Assembly: GCA_016790225.1 (NCBI GenBank)
Contig: JAEUOZ010000053.1
Coordinates: 1-22,194 of the forward strand
DNA length: 22,194 nt
Origin: Rubrivivax sp.
GTDB taxonomy: Bacteria > Pseudomonadota > Gammaproteobacteria > Burkholderiales > Burkholderiaceae
Reading direction: 5' to 3'
Part shown: positions 1-10,945 of the stretch, piece by piece
Numbering within the stretch: position 1 is the first letter of the stretch
Layout: each line of letters begins with the position of its first letter
Position numbers and translations under genes: made by a program
The notes under the pieces: generated by a model
Database searches by the model: none
What the model was told of the DNA's origin: nothing
What the model saw: the letters and a program-made list of their open reading frames with translations, nothing else

Positions 1-1093
1 AGCTGATGCCCACGATGCGCGCGGCCATGCCGTCGAGCGAATCGGTCTCGGTGTCCAGCGCCACCAGCTCGGCCGCCTGCAGGCGCTGCAGCCAGTGGTC
101 GAAGCGGGCCCAGTCGGTGACCGTCTCGTACTCGCGCGCCAACGGCGTGGCCGGCGTCGGGTCGGCGGCCGGAGCGGCCGCCGTGGTGGGCGCCAGCGCA
201 GCGCCGGGCACGGCCACACCCAGGGCACCTTCCAGCTCCTTGCGCCAGGCGCGGAAGCCGTAGCGCTGGTAGAACTCGAGCAGCGCCTCGCGGTCGACCT
301 CGCGCAGGGCCAGCGCCTCCAGCGCCGGCCAACCTTCCACGTGGCCGGCCAGGTCGCAGTCGGTCACCACGGTGATCAGCCGCCGGCCCGTGGGCAGCCA
401 GTCCAGCGCCTTGCGCAGGTTCTCGCCGGCCACGCCCTTGATCTGCCCCGAGGCCGCGATCACGCCGTCCAGCGAGCCGAATTCCTCGATCCACTTGGCG
501 GCAGTCTTGGGCCCGACCTTGTCGACGCCGGGCACGTTGTCCACCGTGTCGCCGATCAGGGTGAGGTAGTCGACGATCAGCGTCGGCGGCACGCCGAACT
601 TAGCCTTCACGCCGGCTTCGTCGAGCCGCTCGTTGCTCATGGTGTTGATCAGCGTGACCTGGGGCGTGACCAGCTGCGCCAGGTCCTTGTCGCCCGTGGA
701 GATGACCACGCGGTGGCCCGAAGCCGCGGCCACGCGCGCCAGCGTGCCGATCACGTCGTCCGCCTCGATGCCGGGCACCTCCAGCACCGGCCAGCCCAGC
801 AGGCGCACGACCTCATGGATGGGCTCGATCTGCTTGACCAGGTCTTCAGGCATCGGCGCGCGCTGCGCCTTGTACTCGGCGTACCACTCATTGCGAAAGG
901 TGGGGCCCTTGGCATCGAAGACGCACGCGGCGTGTTCGGCCGGCACCTGTTCTCGCAGGCGCTTCATCATCGCCACCATGCCGTGGATGGCGCCGGTGGG
1001 CACGCCGCCCGGCCCGCGCAAATCGGGCATCGCGTGGTAGGCGCGGTAGAGGTAGCTCGAGCCGTCGACGAGCAGCAGGGTGGGTTCGCTCAT
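1..1093 (-). CDS. polA: DNA polymerase I, N-terminal part (runs off the left edge)
   Basis: This is the first 364 codons of DNA polymerase I, the enzyme that removes RNA primers and fills gaps in replication and excision repair. The reverse-strand translation starts MSEPTLLLVDGSSYLYRAYH, the classic opening of the PolA 5'-3' exonuclease (FEN-like) domain. It continues with the metal-site segments around EADDVIGTLA and STGDKDLAQLV and the helix-hairpin-helix segment LIGDTVDNVPGVDKVGPKTA, reaching to about residue 270. A low-complexity Ala/Pro/Thr linker follows, and then the start of the 3'-5' exonuclease domain with an intact DTETD metal motif (about residues 349-353). The Klenow polymerase part lies outside the window. 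The start at 1093 is the ATG expected for the family. The gene is divergent from thrB. No frameshift was seen in the visible part. Confidence 0.96.
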   Translation of the reverse strand, partial: MSEPTLLLVDGSSYLYRAYHAMPDLRGPGGVPTGAIHGMVAMMKRLREQVPAEHAACVFDAKGPTFRNEWYAEYKAQRAPMPEDLVKQIEPIHEVVRLLGWPVLEVPGIEADDVIGTLARVAAASGHRVVISTGDKDLAQLVTPQVTLINTMSNERLDEAGVKAKFGVPPTLIVDYLTLIGDTVDNVPGVDKVGPKTAAKWIEEFGSLDGVIAASGQIKGVAGENLRKALDWLPTGRRLITVVTDCDLAGHVEGWPALEALALREVDREALLEFYQRYGFRAWRKELEGALGVAVPGAALAPTTAAAPAADPTPATPLAREYETVTDWARFDHWLQRLQAAELVALDTETDSLDGMAARIVGIS

Positions 1094-1324
1094 CCCGGCA
1101 TTGTGGGCGGGAAAGCCGTCAGGCGACGAGCCTGGGTTGCCGCCGGCGCGCCCGAGCAGCCGCCGGTAAACTCGTCCGCATGCGCCTGCGCCCGTCCTGC
1201 CCGGATGTCCGGACCCCGCCCTTCGCGACCCCGATCAAGACGCCGATCGGGTCGCCGGCTGGGCCGCTGCCGTGGTCTCCGGCAGGGCCGACCGAGGGCG
1301 CAGCGCTGCGCGCGGCCTGAGGCG
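1094..1324. other. polA–thrB divergent intergenic region with two inverted repeats
   Basis: These 231 bases separate two divergent genes and should hold both promoters. Two inverted repeats are visible. The first is CCGGA-TG-TCCGG at 1201-1212. The second is a longer one at 1225-1255, with arms GCGACCCCGATC and GATCGGGTCGC that pair over 11 bp with one bulged C, around the 8-nt loop AAGACGCC. No T-run follows either, so they do not look like terminators. A 46-codon open frame (1180-1320) is proline-rich and resembles no known protein. I could not place convincing -35/-10 boxes. Confidence 0.4.
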
Positions 1325-2293
1325 ATGGCGGTCTACACGCCGGTCCAGCCTGAAGAGGCCGATGTCCTGATGCGCCGTCTCGGGCTGGGCGATGTGCTCC
1401 ATCTGGAAGGCATCCGCAGCGGCATCGAGAACACCAACTATTTCGTCACCACCACCCAGGGCCGCTGGGTGCTCACGCTGTTCGAGCGGCTGTCCACCGA
1501 CGAGCTGCCCTATTTCCTGAAACTGATGGGGCACCTTGCCGGGCTGGGGCTGCCGGTTCCGGCGCCACAGGCGGACCGCGGTGGCCGGCTCGTTCATCCC
1601 CTGGCCGGAAAACCGGCCGCCGTGGTGACACGTCTGCAAGGGCAGCCGGTGATCCACCCCGAGCCAGCGCACTGCGCGCAGCTGGGCACCACGCTGGGCC
1701 GCATGCACGTGGCGGCGGCCTCGTTCGAAGGCGAGCAGGCTCATGGGCGCGGGCTGGCCTGGTGCCGGCAGGTGCTGCCCCAGCTGCACGATCACGTGCC
1801 CGCGGCCATCGCCCGGCGCCTGGAAGAAGAGCTCGCCTACCAGCAGGCCGTGGCCGATTCGCAGGCCGGGCGCGCCTTGCCACGCGGGCCGATCCACGCC
1901 GATCTCTTTCGCGACAACACGCTGTTCGAGGCCACGCCGGCCGGTGATCGGCTCAGCGGGGTGCTGGACTTCTATTTCGCCGGCACCGACAGCCTGCTGT
2001 TCGACCTGGCCGTGTGCGTGAACGACTGGTGCATCGACGAAGCCAGTGGTCGCATCGATGACGCCCGCGCGCTGGCCCTGCTGAACGCCTACCGAGCCGA
2101 GCGGCCGATGGCGCACGGCGAATGGCGCCTGCTGCCCGCACTGCTGCGCGCGGCGGCCCTGCGCTTCTGGATCAGCCGATTGTGGGATTGGTACCTGCCG
2201 CGCCCGGCCAGCCTGCTGGTGCCCAAGAATCCGGAGCACTTCGAGCGCGTGCTGCGGCAACGCACCGAGAATCCCTGGTTGCCCCTTGATTGA
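1325..2293 (+). CDS. thrB: homoserine kinase (type II, aminoglycoside-phosphotransferase fold)
   Basis: This enzyme phosphorylates homoserine with ATP to O-phosphohomoserine, the penultimate step of threonine synthesis, in the cytosol. The 322-aa product has the length and motifs of the ThrB type found in pseudomonads and Burkholderiales, which belongs to the APH/choline-kinase fold and not the GHMP fold of E. coli ThrB. Visible are the N-terminal MAVYTPV and GIENTNYFV segments, the catalytic loop HADLFRDN (H191, D193, N198) and the metal-binding DF at 215-216 (GVLDFYFAG). The reading frame is open far upstream (from 95), but that part lies antisense to polA. The ATG at 1325, just after GAGG, gives the family N-terminus. 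thrB is followed within about 20 bp by a membrane-protein gene, so the two are probably co-transcribed. No hom or thrC is nearby. Confidence 0.95.
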   Translation: MAVYTPVQPEEADVLMRRLGLGDVLHLEGIRSGIENTNYFVTTTQGRWVLTLFERLSTDELPYFLKLMGHLAGLGLPVPAPQADRGGRLVHPLAGKPAAVVTRLQGQPVIHPEPAHCAQLGTTLGRMHVAAASFEGEQAHGRGLAWCRQVLPQLHDHVPAAIARRLEEELAYQQAVADSQAGRALPRGPIHADLFRDNTLFEATPAGDRLSGVLDFYFAGTDSLLFDLAVCVNDWCIDEASGRIDDARALALLNAYRAERPMAHGEWRLLPALLRAAALRFWISRLWDWYLPRPASLLVPKNPEHFERVLRQRTENPWLPLD

Positions 2294-2314
2294 ACCGCCT
2301 TGAACGAACCGCGC

Positions 2315-3121
2315 ATGTCCCTGTCCCTCCGCTCTGTTCCTGCCGCGCAGGGCTCGCGCTGGATGCGCGATGGCTTTCGCCTCTTCGGCAAGCACCCGCT
2401 GGCCTTCAGCCTGATGCTGGTGGTCTTCTGGGCGGCGGCCATCCTGGTGTCGGCCATTCCTTTCCTGGGCAGCGCTGTCGTGCTGGCCGCCGTGCCGCTG
2501 CTCGGGCTGGGCTTCATGGTCGCGGCCGAATCGGCGCTGAACAAGGGCCCGATCCACCCGGGGCAGTTCCTGACGCCGCTGCGCAAGAGCCCGGCGCAGC
2601 GCAAGTCGCTGCTGATCCTGTGCGTCATGTTCGGCATCGGCACGGGTCTGGTGTGGTGGATCGCGCATCTGATCGACGGTGGCAGCTTTGCGCAGCTCAA
2701 CCGGCTGATGGCGGCCGAGGGCTCCGAGCAGCAGATGCGCGCGCTGGTTGAAACGGCCGAGTTCCAGCAAGGTCTGGTCGTGCGCCTGGTGCTGCTGGTG
2801 CTGCTGTCCATCCCCTTCTGGCACGCCCCGGCGCTGGTTCACTGGGGCGGGCAGGGCCCCGGTCAGGCGCTCTTTTCCAGCACGCTGGCCATGTGGCGCA
2901 ACCGCGGCGCCTGTGTCGTGTACGTGCTGTCGTGGTTTGCCATCATGCTGCTGTTCGGCATCGTCATCACGCTCGCCTTCGGGCTGCTGGGCATGGGCCA
3001 GATGACCGCGCTGATGTCGGTGCCCGCCGGGCTGATCTTCAGCACGGTGTTCTATGCCTCGTTGATCTTCACCTTCAACGACAGCTTCGGCGGCAGCGGC
3101 ATCCGGTCGAACGACCCCTGA
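2315..3121 (+). CDS. BPSS1780-family multi-pass membrane protein of unknown function
   Basis: This is a 268-aa inner-membrane protein of unknown function. The opening MSLSLRSVPAAQGSRWM followed by DGFRLFGKHPLAF resembles the BPSS1780 family common in Burkholderiales, where I recall it often lying beside thrB and polA. Hydrophobic stretches at about residues 30-50, 53-70, 98-119, 155-170, 200-226 and 235-254 suggest five or six membrane segments. A soluble, charged stretch lies at about 120-152. No catalytic motif is evident. The frame also offers a TTG at 2300, but the ATG at 2315 gives the usual N-terminus. The gene lies 21 bp after the thrB stop and probably shares its transcript. It converges with uvrD. 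Confidence 0.82.
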   Translation: MSLSLRSVPAAQGSRWMRDGFRLFGKHPLAFSLMLVVFWAAAILVSAIPFLGSAVVLAAVPLLGLGFMVAAESALNKGPIHPGQFLTPLRKSPAQRKSLLILCVMFGIGTGLVWWIAHLIDGGSFAQLNRLMAAEGSEQQMRALVETAEFQQGLVVRLVLLVLLSIPFWHAPALVHWGGQGPGQALFSSTLAMWRNRGACVVYVLSWFAIMLLFGIVITLAFGLLGMGQMTALMSVPAGLIFSTVFYASLIFTFNDSFGGSGIRSNDP

Positions 3122-3136
3122 CGATCCATCTCAACG

Positions 3137-3164
3137 GCGGGCCTGCGGCATGCGGCCGGCCCGC
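3137..3164. terminator. possible bidirectional terminator hairpin
   Basis: A perfect 7-bp GC stem, GCGGGCC/GGCCCGC, encloses a 14-nt loop. It sits in the 52-bp gap between the convergent ends of the BPSS1780-type gene and uvrD. There is no clear T-run on either strand, so the call rests on position and stem only. Confidence 0.4.
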
Positions 3165-3173
3165 GCCCTGCGG

Positions 3174-5537
<2,364 letters not shown>

Positions 5538-5592
5538 GCGCCGATTCTAGGCAGCGGGCCTGCGGCGACCGCGCCGTGCAAGCCGGGTTGCT

Positions 5593-7965
5593 TCAGGCGC
5601 CAGGCACCAGGCTGCCGGCCAGCATGCCGGACGCGGCCGCACTTGGGCGGACCACGTCGGGAATCCGGATCTCCGGCAGATCGTCAAGATCGGAGGCCTG
5701 GAAGCGCCGCGGCTGTGTGCGCCGCACATGTTCGCGATGGCGGTCCTTCAGCCACTGCACCAGCTGTTCGGGCGGCAGGGCCCGGCTCAGCAGCCAGCCC
5801 TGCATGTCGGTGCAGCCGAGCTCTCGCAGGTACTGGGCCTGCGCTTCGGTCTCCACGCCTTCGGCCACCACATTCATCTGCAGGCTCTTGCCCAGCGCCA
5901 CGACGGCGGTGGCGATCGCGCAGTCTTCCGGATCGTCGGGAATCTGCATCACGAAGGAACGGTCGATCTTCAGGGTGTCGACGTCCAGCCGCCGCAGATA
6001 GCTCAGCGAGGAGTGACCGGTCCCGAAGTCGTCGATGGCCAGCTTGACGCCCAGCTTCTGGAAGGCTGCCAGCACCGCCCGATTGCCCTCGGTATCCTCC
6101 ATCAGCAGGCTCTCGGTGAGCTCCAGCTCCAGCCGCGTGGGGTCCAGCCCGGTCTCGCGCAGCGTGTCCTCGACCAGCGGCACCAGGAAGGGGTGGCGCA
6201 ACTGCCGGGCCGAAAGGTTCACGGCCACCGAAATCGGCGGCAGCCCGAGGCTGTCCCACTCCGCGATCTGGGCACAGGCCGCGCGGATGACCCAGGCCCC
6301 GACCTGCACGATGAGCCCCGTGTCTTCGAGCACCGAGATGAAGCGATCCGGCGGCACCATGCCGCGCCCGGGGCAGTGCCAGCGGATCAAGGCCTCCACG
6401 CCCGTGATCTGGCCCGTCTTGAGGCTGGCCTTGGGCTGGAAATGCAGGCAGAACTCCTTGCGCTCCAGCGCGCGGCGCAGGCTGCCTTCCAGCGACAGGC
6501 GGGCACTCACGGCCGAGTTGAGGTCGTCGCTGAAGAAGCTGTAGGTGTTGCGGCCCAGTGCCTTGGAGCGGTACATCGCCATGTCCGTGTGGCGGATGAT
6601 GCCGTCCAGGTCGATGTCGTCCGTGGGGAACAGCGAGATGCCGATGCTGGCCGACACGGTGAGCTCTTCGTCGCCCATCTTGAAGGGAACCGACAGCGCA
6701 TCCAGCAGCCGTTGCGCCACGATGGCCGCGTCTTCGGCGCCGGAGATGTCTTCCAGGATGACCGTGAATTCGTCGCCACCCAGGCGAGAGAGCGTGGCGC
6801 CCTCGCTCTTGGGCGTGAGCATCACGGAGTCTCCACCGCGCAGGCAGCCGCTGAGCACCTGAGCGACGTGTTTCAGGAGTTTGTCACCGGCCTCGTGCCC
6901 GAGGCTGTCGTTGACGACCTTGAAGCGGTCCAGATCCAGAAAGAACAGCGCCATGGGCTTGCCGCTGCGGCCCGCACGTTCCATCGCGCGATTCAGGCGA
7001 TCGCGGAAGAGCACCCGGTTGGGCAGGCCGGTGAGGCTGTCGTAGTTGGCCAGGTACTCCAGCGTCTGTTGCGTCTTGCGATCCTCGGTCAGATCGCGCA
7101 CGCCCACGATGAAGCGGCTCGCGCCCTCGATCTGCGTCTCGTGCACCTCGATCCGGGCGAAGAAGCTCTTGCCGCCGCCCCGCGGGCTGACGGCCGCCTC
7201 GCCCTGCACGATCGGAAAACTGCGCATCGCGCGCCGCGCCTGCTCCGGCACCGCCTGGGAGCGGATCCAGTCAGACAGCAGGCTGCCGGAGGCGGATGCC
7301 GCGTCCATCTTCAGCAAGCGTCCGGCTGCCGGATTGCAAGCCAGCACACGCCCGGTTTCGTCGCAGACGAACAGGCCGTCATCGCTGCGCTCGAAGAGAA
7401 CGCGCAAGACCTGAACCTGCGCCGATTCGGCCTGCGAGTGGCGCAGCTGTCCCTGTACCTTTTCCAGCGACCGGCGGACACCGGCATAGGCTCCCGTACC
7501 CAGCAGGGCGCCGAGCAGCGCGCCCGCCAGCAGCGACCAGACCAGCGGCGCGGGCGAGGTGGCCACCTCGATCGTGGCCTTGAGCTCCTGAGGGCCGGCG
7601 ATCGCGGCGCTGCGTCGCGGCCAGAGCCAGCCGGGGATCGGCCCCTGCTCCGAGATCAGCTGGCCATGCGCATCGCGCACGCCGCGCCATTCGCCAGCGC
7701 GCATGGCACCCGGAGTGGCACCCGTGAATTCACGCATGGCATCATGCCAGCGCTCGACCGGCTGCTGTCGCAGATCGCGCGCGCTGGCCAGGGTCTGAGC
7801 CGCCACCTGCGCTTCTTGTCGAAGGTTCATCCAACCCAGGCCGACGCTTGCCACCACCGTGCCCGTGGCGAGCACGCCGGCCGCCCAGGCTGCGGCGGTT
7901 TGCGCCCTCAGATGTTTGATCGACCGGCGCACGGTCGGATCGCCTCGCTCGCTGGCTGCGTGCAT
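5593..7965 (-). CDS. membrane-anchored PAS–GGDEF–EAL cyclic-di-GMP protein
   Basis: This 790-aa inner-membrane signalling protein has two hydrophobic segments (about 25-45 and 140-163) flanking a periplasmic sensor region of about 95 residues with no fold I recognise. After them come a PAS domain (about 185-295), a GGDEF diguanylate cyclase domain (about 303-480) and an EAL phosphodiesterase domain (about 493-740). The signature GGDEF (396-400) is intact, so cyclase chemistry is possible. The RxxD product-inhibition site expected five residues before it is absent (SEGA there), and about ten extra residues interrupt the usual stretch before the motif. The EAL domain retains EAL (524-526), NLS, ELTES, DDFGTG (645-650), KIDRSF and EGVET (702-706), so c-di-GMP hydrolysis is likely its main activity. 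The last 40 residues are a loosely conserved tail. The ligand cannot be told. The gene precedes uvrD. Confidence 0.93.
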   Translation of the reverse strand: MHAASERGDPTVRRSIKHLRAQTAAAWAAGVLATGTVVASVGLGWMNLRQEAQVAAQTLASARDLRQQPVERWHDAMREFTGATPGAMRAGEWRGVRDAHGQLISEQGPIPGWLWPRRSAAIAGPQELKATIEVATSPAPLVWSLLAGALLGALLGTGAYAGVRRSLEKVQGQLRHSQAESAQVQVLRVLFERSDDGLFVCDETGRVLACNPAAGRLLKMDAASASGSLLSDWIRSQAVPEQARRAMRSFPIVQGEAAVSPRGGGKSFFARIEVHETQIEGASRFIVGVRDLTEDRKTQQTLEYLANYDSLTGLPNRVLFRDRLNRAMERAGRSGKPMALFFLDLDRFKVVNDSLGHEAGDKLLKHVAQVLSGCLRGGDSVMLTPKSEGATLSRLGGDEFTVILEDISGAEDAAIVAQRLLDALSVPFKMGDEELTVSASIGISLFPTDDIDLDGIIRHTDMAMYRSKALGRNTYSFFSDDLNSAVSARLSLEGSLRRALERKEFCLHFQPKASLKTGQITGVEALIRWHCPGRGMVPPDRFISVLEDTGLIVQVGAWVIRAACAQIAEWDSLGLPPISVAVNLSARQLRHPFLVPLVEDTLRETGLDPTRLELELTESLLMEDTEGNRAVLAAFQKLGVKLAIDDFGTGHSSLSYLRRLDVDTLKIDRSFVMQIPDDPEDCAIATAVVALGKSLQMNVVAEGVETEAQAQYLRELGCTDMQGWLLSRALPPEQLVQWLKDRHREHVRRTQPRRFQASDLDDLPEIRIPDVVRPSAAASGMLAGSLVPGA

Positions 7966-8344
7966 GGCTCAGCGCCCCCGAACCCGCCGCGCAAAGGCGG
8001 CCGGCAGACAGCATGGAATCGAAAGGCAGGCAGGCAAGGCAGTGCGTCCCGTGAGGTCCTTCGGGCCCCGTCCGGGTACCCGTCCTGCTGGCTTTCGGCC
8101 CGCTGACGCTCAAGCTGAACCTCGCACCGCCCGCTCCAGGGGCGCGACGCGCGTAAAATTTGTGCCATTGGCCCCTGCCGTGAAGGGTGTCACGCAGCTT
8201 CGCCCGCCACCCGGCCGCAGCGTCTTGACGAGCAGACCTGCGGCGCCTGCACCGCGGGCCATCCGGCGCCCGACGCAGCGCGGCCTTGCAGGGCCCAGGC
8301 CGGCTCGATGGCCCGCGCACGACCAGACCCCACCCGGATCCCCG
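7966..8344. other. 379-bp gene-free region upstream of guaC, possible long leader
   Basis: No convincing gene is found here. The plus frame stays open through the whole stretch into guaC, but its translation is Arg/Pro/Ala-rich and resembles nothing, so it is read as non-coding. It must hold the promoters of two divergent genes. The clearest signal is the AT-rich patch GCGTAAAATTTGTG at 8151-8164. If that is the -10 for guaC, the mRNA would carry a leader of about 180 nt rich in GC stems. I do not recognise a known riboswitch in it, and no strong Shine-Dalgarno sequence precedes the guaC ATG. Confidence 0.5.
8154..8159 (+). promoter_or_regulatory. candidate -10 box (TAAAAT) for guaC
   Basis: TAAAAT is one mismatch from TATAAT and stands out in otherwise GC-rich DNA about 186 bp before the guaC start. 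No good -35 is seen 16-18 bp upstream, so the call is tentative. Confidence 0.35.
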
Positions 8345-9322
8345 ATGGAAATCTTCGACTACGACAACATCCTCCTGTTGCCGCGCAAGTGCCGCGTCGA
8401 GAGCCGCAGCGAATGCGATGCCGGCGTGGAGTTCGGTGGCCGGCGCTTCGAGCTGCCGGTGGTGCCCGCCAACATGAAGACCGTGCTCGATGAGCCGATC
8501 GCTCAATGGCTGGCGGCCAACGGCTACTTCTACGTGATGCACCGTTTCGATCTGGACAACGTCGCCTTTGCACGGCGCATGCGCGAGCGCGGGCTGTATG
8601 TCTCGATCAGCTCGGGCGTCAAGCCGGCGGACTTCAGCACGATCGAACGCCTGGCGGCTGAAGGCCTGGGCGCCGACTACATCACCATCGACATCGCCCA
8701 CGGCCACGCGGACAGCGTGCGCCGCACGCTCGAGCACATCCGCCAGCACCTGCCCCAGGCCTTCGTCATCGCCGGCAACGTGGCCACGCCCGAAGCCGTG
8801 ATCGATCTGGAGAACTGGGGCGCCGACGCGACGAAGGTGGGTGTGGGCCCAGGCAAGGTCTGCATCACGAAGATGAAGACCGGATTCGGCACGGGCGGAT
8901 GGCAGCTCTCGGCGCTGAAGTGGTGCGCGCGCGTGGCCACCAAGCCCATCATTGCCGACGGCGGCATCCGGCACCACGGCGACATCGCCAAGAGCGTGCG
9001 CTTCGGGGCGGCGATGGTGATGATCGGCTCGCTGTTCGCGGGCCACGAAGAATCACCTGGCCAGACCGTCGAAGTCGACGGCAAGCTCTACAAGGAGTAC
9101 TACGGCTCGGCCAGCGACTTCAACAAGGGCGAGTACAAGCACGTCGAGGGCAAGCGCATCCTCGAGCCCATCAAGGGCCGGCTCGCCGATACGCTGCGCG
9201 AGATGCGCGAGGACGTGCAGAGCTCGATCAGCTACGCTGGCGGCCGCACGCTGGCCGATCTGAAGAAGGTGAACTACGTGATCCTCGGCGGCGAGAACGC
9301 CGGCGAGCACCTGTTCATGTAG
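8345..9322 (+). CDS. guaC: GMP reductase
   Basis: GuaC reduces GMP to IMP and ammonia with NADPH, linking guanine nucleotides back to the shared purine pool in the cytosol. The 325-aa protein is full length for the shorter bacterial (GuaC2-like) branch of the IMPDH/GMPR TIM-barrel family and has no CBS insert. Visible are the opening [15 protein letters not shown], the phosphate-binding and catalytic loop [15 protein letters not shown] with the nucleophile Cys173, the second phosphate site [14 protein letters not shown], and the flap segment YYGSASDF. The TGFGTGGWQ stretch after the cysteine helps separate it from IMP dehydrogenase. The start is the ATG at 8345, where similarity begins. The gene is a single cistron convergent with the S41 protease gene. 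No purine biosynthesis genes are beside it. Confidence 0.94.
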   Translation: MEIFDYDNILLLPRKCRVESRSECDAGVEFGGRRFELPVVPANMKTVLDEPIAQWLAANGYFYVMHRFDLDNVAFARRMRERGLYVSISSGVKPADFSTIERLAAEGLGADYITIDIAHGHADSVRRTLEHIRQHLPQAFVIAGNVATPEAVIDLENWGADATKVGVGPGKVCITKMKTGFGTGGWQLSALKWCARVATKPIIADGGIRHHGDIAKSVRFGAAMVMIGSLFAGHEESPGQTVEVDGKLYKEYYGSASDFNKGEYKHVEGKRILEPIKGRLADTLREMREDVQSSISYAGGRTLADLKKVNYVILGGENAGEHLFM

Positions 9323-9350
9323 ATCGGCAGCGCGCTGCGGCGATGACCTT

Positions 9351-9366
9351 GCGCCGGCTGCGGCGC
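9351..9366. terminator. hairpin between convergent guaC and S41 protease genes
   Basis: A perfect 6-bp stem, GCGCCG/CGGCGC, with a GCTG tetraloop lies 28 bp after the guaC stop. A 12-bp palindrome GCAGCGCGCTGC sits just before it (9327-9338). Neither strand has a following T-run, so a termination role is inferred from position. Confidence 0.35.
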
Positions 9367-9404
9367 ATCTCGCGCGCGCCGACGGGGCCCTGTGCCTGCA
9401 CGCC

Positions 9405-10793
9405 TCAGCGCGGAATCATGCCCTGGCGCTCGCCGGGCTCTATCGTCAGCCCGCCTGCACGGCGCGCACTCAGCGGCTGCTGGCGATCCGCGGAGACCGG
9501 GCAGGCACCGCCATCGGCCACCGACAGTGCGGCCGACACCAGCGCGTCACCCGTGCTGCCCTGGGGCTGGGTCCAGCTCTCGGCCACCGCGCAACTGGCG
9601 TTGATGCCGGTGAAGTAGCGGCCCTGCCGCTGGCCGTTGACACTCTCGAAATTGACCACGCTGTAGGTCGTGCCGCAGGCATCGGAGACCGGCACGAATC
9701 CCAGGGGCTTGCCGCAGGAGGCCTCGCCGATGCCGATGACCTGGATGCCCGCGCCTTGCAGCCCGTTGATCACCTGCTCGCTGGCCGAACAGGTGCGCCG
9801 CCCCATCAGCACGAAGACGCGCGGCACGCTGGCCGCAGCAGCCGGTGCGGGGTTGGTGAACAGGAAGCTCTGGTTCGAGGTGGCGCGCCGGTCGTTGTAG
9901 AGCAGCGAGGCATAGGTGCGGCCGGCCACCCGCGTCCCGCCGACCAGCGAAGCCACCGTGGCGCCCATCGACACCAGTCCGCCCCCGTTGTAGCGCAGGT
10001 CCAGCACGATGTCCTGCACGCCGTCGGCACGGAATTGCGAGAAGGCAGCTTCCAGCGGCGCAGCCGTCTGCGCCACCATGTTGCGCACCTCCACATAGCC
10101 CACGCGCCGCCCCAGTGGCGTGCTCAGCGTGAGGGCACGCGGCACGGGCGTGATCGCATAGATCGATGCCGTCAGCACGGCGCTGCGCAAGGCGCCGGCG
10201 GTGGTGCGCCACTCCAGGCTCAGCGTCTGCCCGACTGCGGTGGCGCTGAAGGCCGTGAAGTCATCGGCCGCGATCAGATCCGACACCGCGCGGCCATTCA
10301 CCACCAGCAAGGAATCACCGCGCACCAGGCCCGCGGCGGCGGCGGCGGAGCCGGGTTCCACGGAGCGGACATACAAGGGGCGCGCCGGCTGGCGAGACAC
10401 CTCCAGGCCCGCCACCGAAACACCAAAGCCCAGCGTGCGTCCTTCGCCGAAGAAGCGGTTGAAGGACTCCGTGCTCTCGAAGCGGCTCCAGCGGTCGGCC
10501 GGGAAGTTGCTGTCGGTCCCGGTATAGAGCAAGGCCGAAAAGTGATCCGACACCGAATTGGCCAGGAACGGAGAGGGCCGCGGGCTGAGCGCGTACCAGA
10601 AGTAGTCGGTCGAGAAATAGCTGGAGAGCCAGCTCTTGACGTCATCCGGGCTGCAACTGACGGGGTCGCCACCACCGCCTCCTGAAGCGCCGCCCGAGCC
10701 GCCCCCGCCGCAGGCCGACAACAGGATCAGGCCCGCCACGGCCAGGGCGCGCTGCAGGGTCTTGACGGGGCTCGGGAACAGGTCTCGGGTCAT
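9405..10793 (-). CDS. S41 family (C-terminal-processing type) protease, lipoprotein
   Basis: This is a predicted envelope serine protease of 462 aa. The N-terminus is a lipoprotein signal with the lipobox LSAC (Cys28), followed by a glycine/serine linker (29-42). A PDZ-like domain spans about 120-200 (LGFGVSV… and [23 protein letters not shown]). The tail-specific protease core follows, with the LDLRYNGGG strand-turn (264-272), the nucleophile Ser336 in CSASEQ and the general base Lys362 in GEASCGK. In known family members this Ser-Lys pair cleaves C-terminal regions of substrates. Six further cysteines (47, 335, 360, 373, 401, 431) could form disulfides in the periplasm, two of them right beside the active-site residues. 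The ATG at 10793 is chosen because it starts the signal peptide. The frame upstream of it has no signal. The substrate is unknown. Confidence 0.9.
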   Translation of the reverse strand: MTRDLFPSPVKTLQRALAVAGLILLSACGGGGSGGASGGGGGDPVSCSPDDVKSWLSSYFSTDYFWYALSPRPSPFLANSVSDHFSALLYTGTDSNFPADRWSRFESTESFNRFFGEGRTLGFGVSVAGLEVSRQPARPLYVRSVEPGSAAAAAGLVRGDSLLVVNGRAVSDLIAADDFTAFSATAVGQTLSLEWRTTAGALRSAVLTASIYAITPVPRALTLSTPLGRRVGYVEVRNMVAQTAAPLEAAFSQFRADGVQDIVLDLRYNGGGLVSMGATVASLVGGTRVAGRTYASLLYNDRRATSNQSFLFTNPAPAAAASVPRVFVLMGRRTCSASEQVINGLQGAGIQVIGIGEASCGKPLGFVPVSDACGTTYSVVNFESVNGQRQGRYFTGINASCAVAESWTQPQGSTGDALVSAALSVADGGACPVSADRQQPLSARRAGGLTIEPGERQGMIPR

Positions 10794-10871
10794 GGTGTCT
10801 CTCGGTTTGCACGCGGCCTGGCGCGCGTCTGGCAGGCGCTGGCCATGAGCCGGCTCACGATAGCCGCCACC

Positions 10872-10877
10872 TACAAT
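10872..10877 (+). promoter_or_regulatory. candidate -10 box (TACAAT) for valS
   Basis: TACAAT lies in the 152-bp divergent gap, 74 bp before the chosen valS start. It is one mismatch from consensus and precedes an AT-richer stretch. No matching -35 is obvious. Confidence 0.45.
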
Positions 10878-10908
10878 CGAGAACAACTCCCCAGATGAAA
10901 CAAGCGTT

Positions 10909-10925
10909 GACACGTTTGACGTGTC
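10909..10925 (+). repeat. perfect inverted repeat in the valS leader
   Basis: GACACGT-TTG-ACGTGTC is a perfect 7-bp inverted repeat with a 3-nt centre, ending 20 bases before the valS ATG at 10946. It would form a short RNA hairpin in the leader or serve as a protein-binding palindrome on DNA. It also overlaps a perfect TTGACA (10907-10912), though no good -10 follows at the right spacing. Confidence 0.6.
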
Positions 10926-10945
10926 CGGCTGAACTTTGCATGCCC

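Noticed and set aside
1180..1320. 46-codon ORF between polA and thrB
   Set aside because: It is proline-rich, has no Shine-Dalgarno sequence, resembles no known small protein, and contains both inverted repeats.
95..1324. Upstream extension of the thrB reading frame (over 400 codons)
   Set aside because: It lies antisense to polA, its translation is His/Gln/Arg/Val-rich with no family similarity, and thrB homology begins exactly at the ATG at 1325.
1235..2842. 535-codon minus-strand ORF over thrB
   Set aside because: It is an antisense shadow in GC-rich DNA with the typical Gln/His/Arg/Ala-rich composition; thrB and the BPSS1780-type gene explain the region.
5728..8106. 792-codon plus-strand ORF over the GGDEF–EAL gene
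   Set aside because: It is an antisense shadow of a gene with intact GGDEF and EAL motifs.
10895..10945. N-terminal extension of ValRS from the ATG at 10895
   Set aside because: The added 17 residues are not part of the family N-terminus, and they would span the palindrome. It is kept as an alternative start only.
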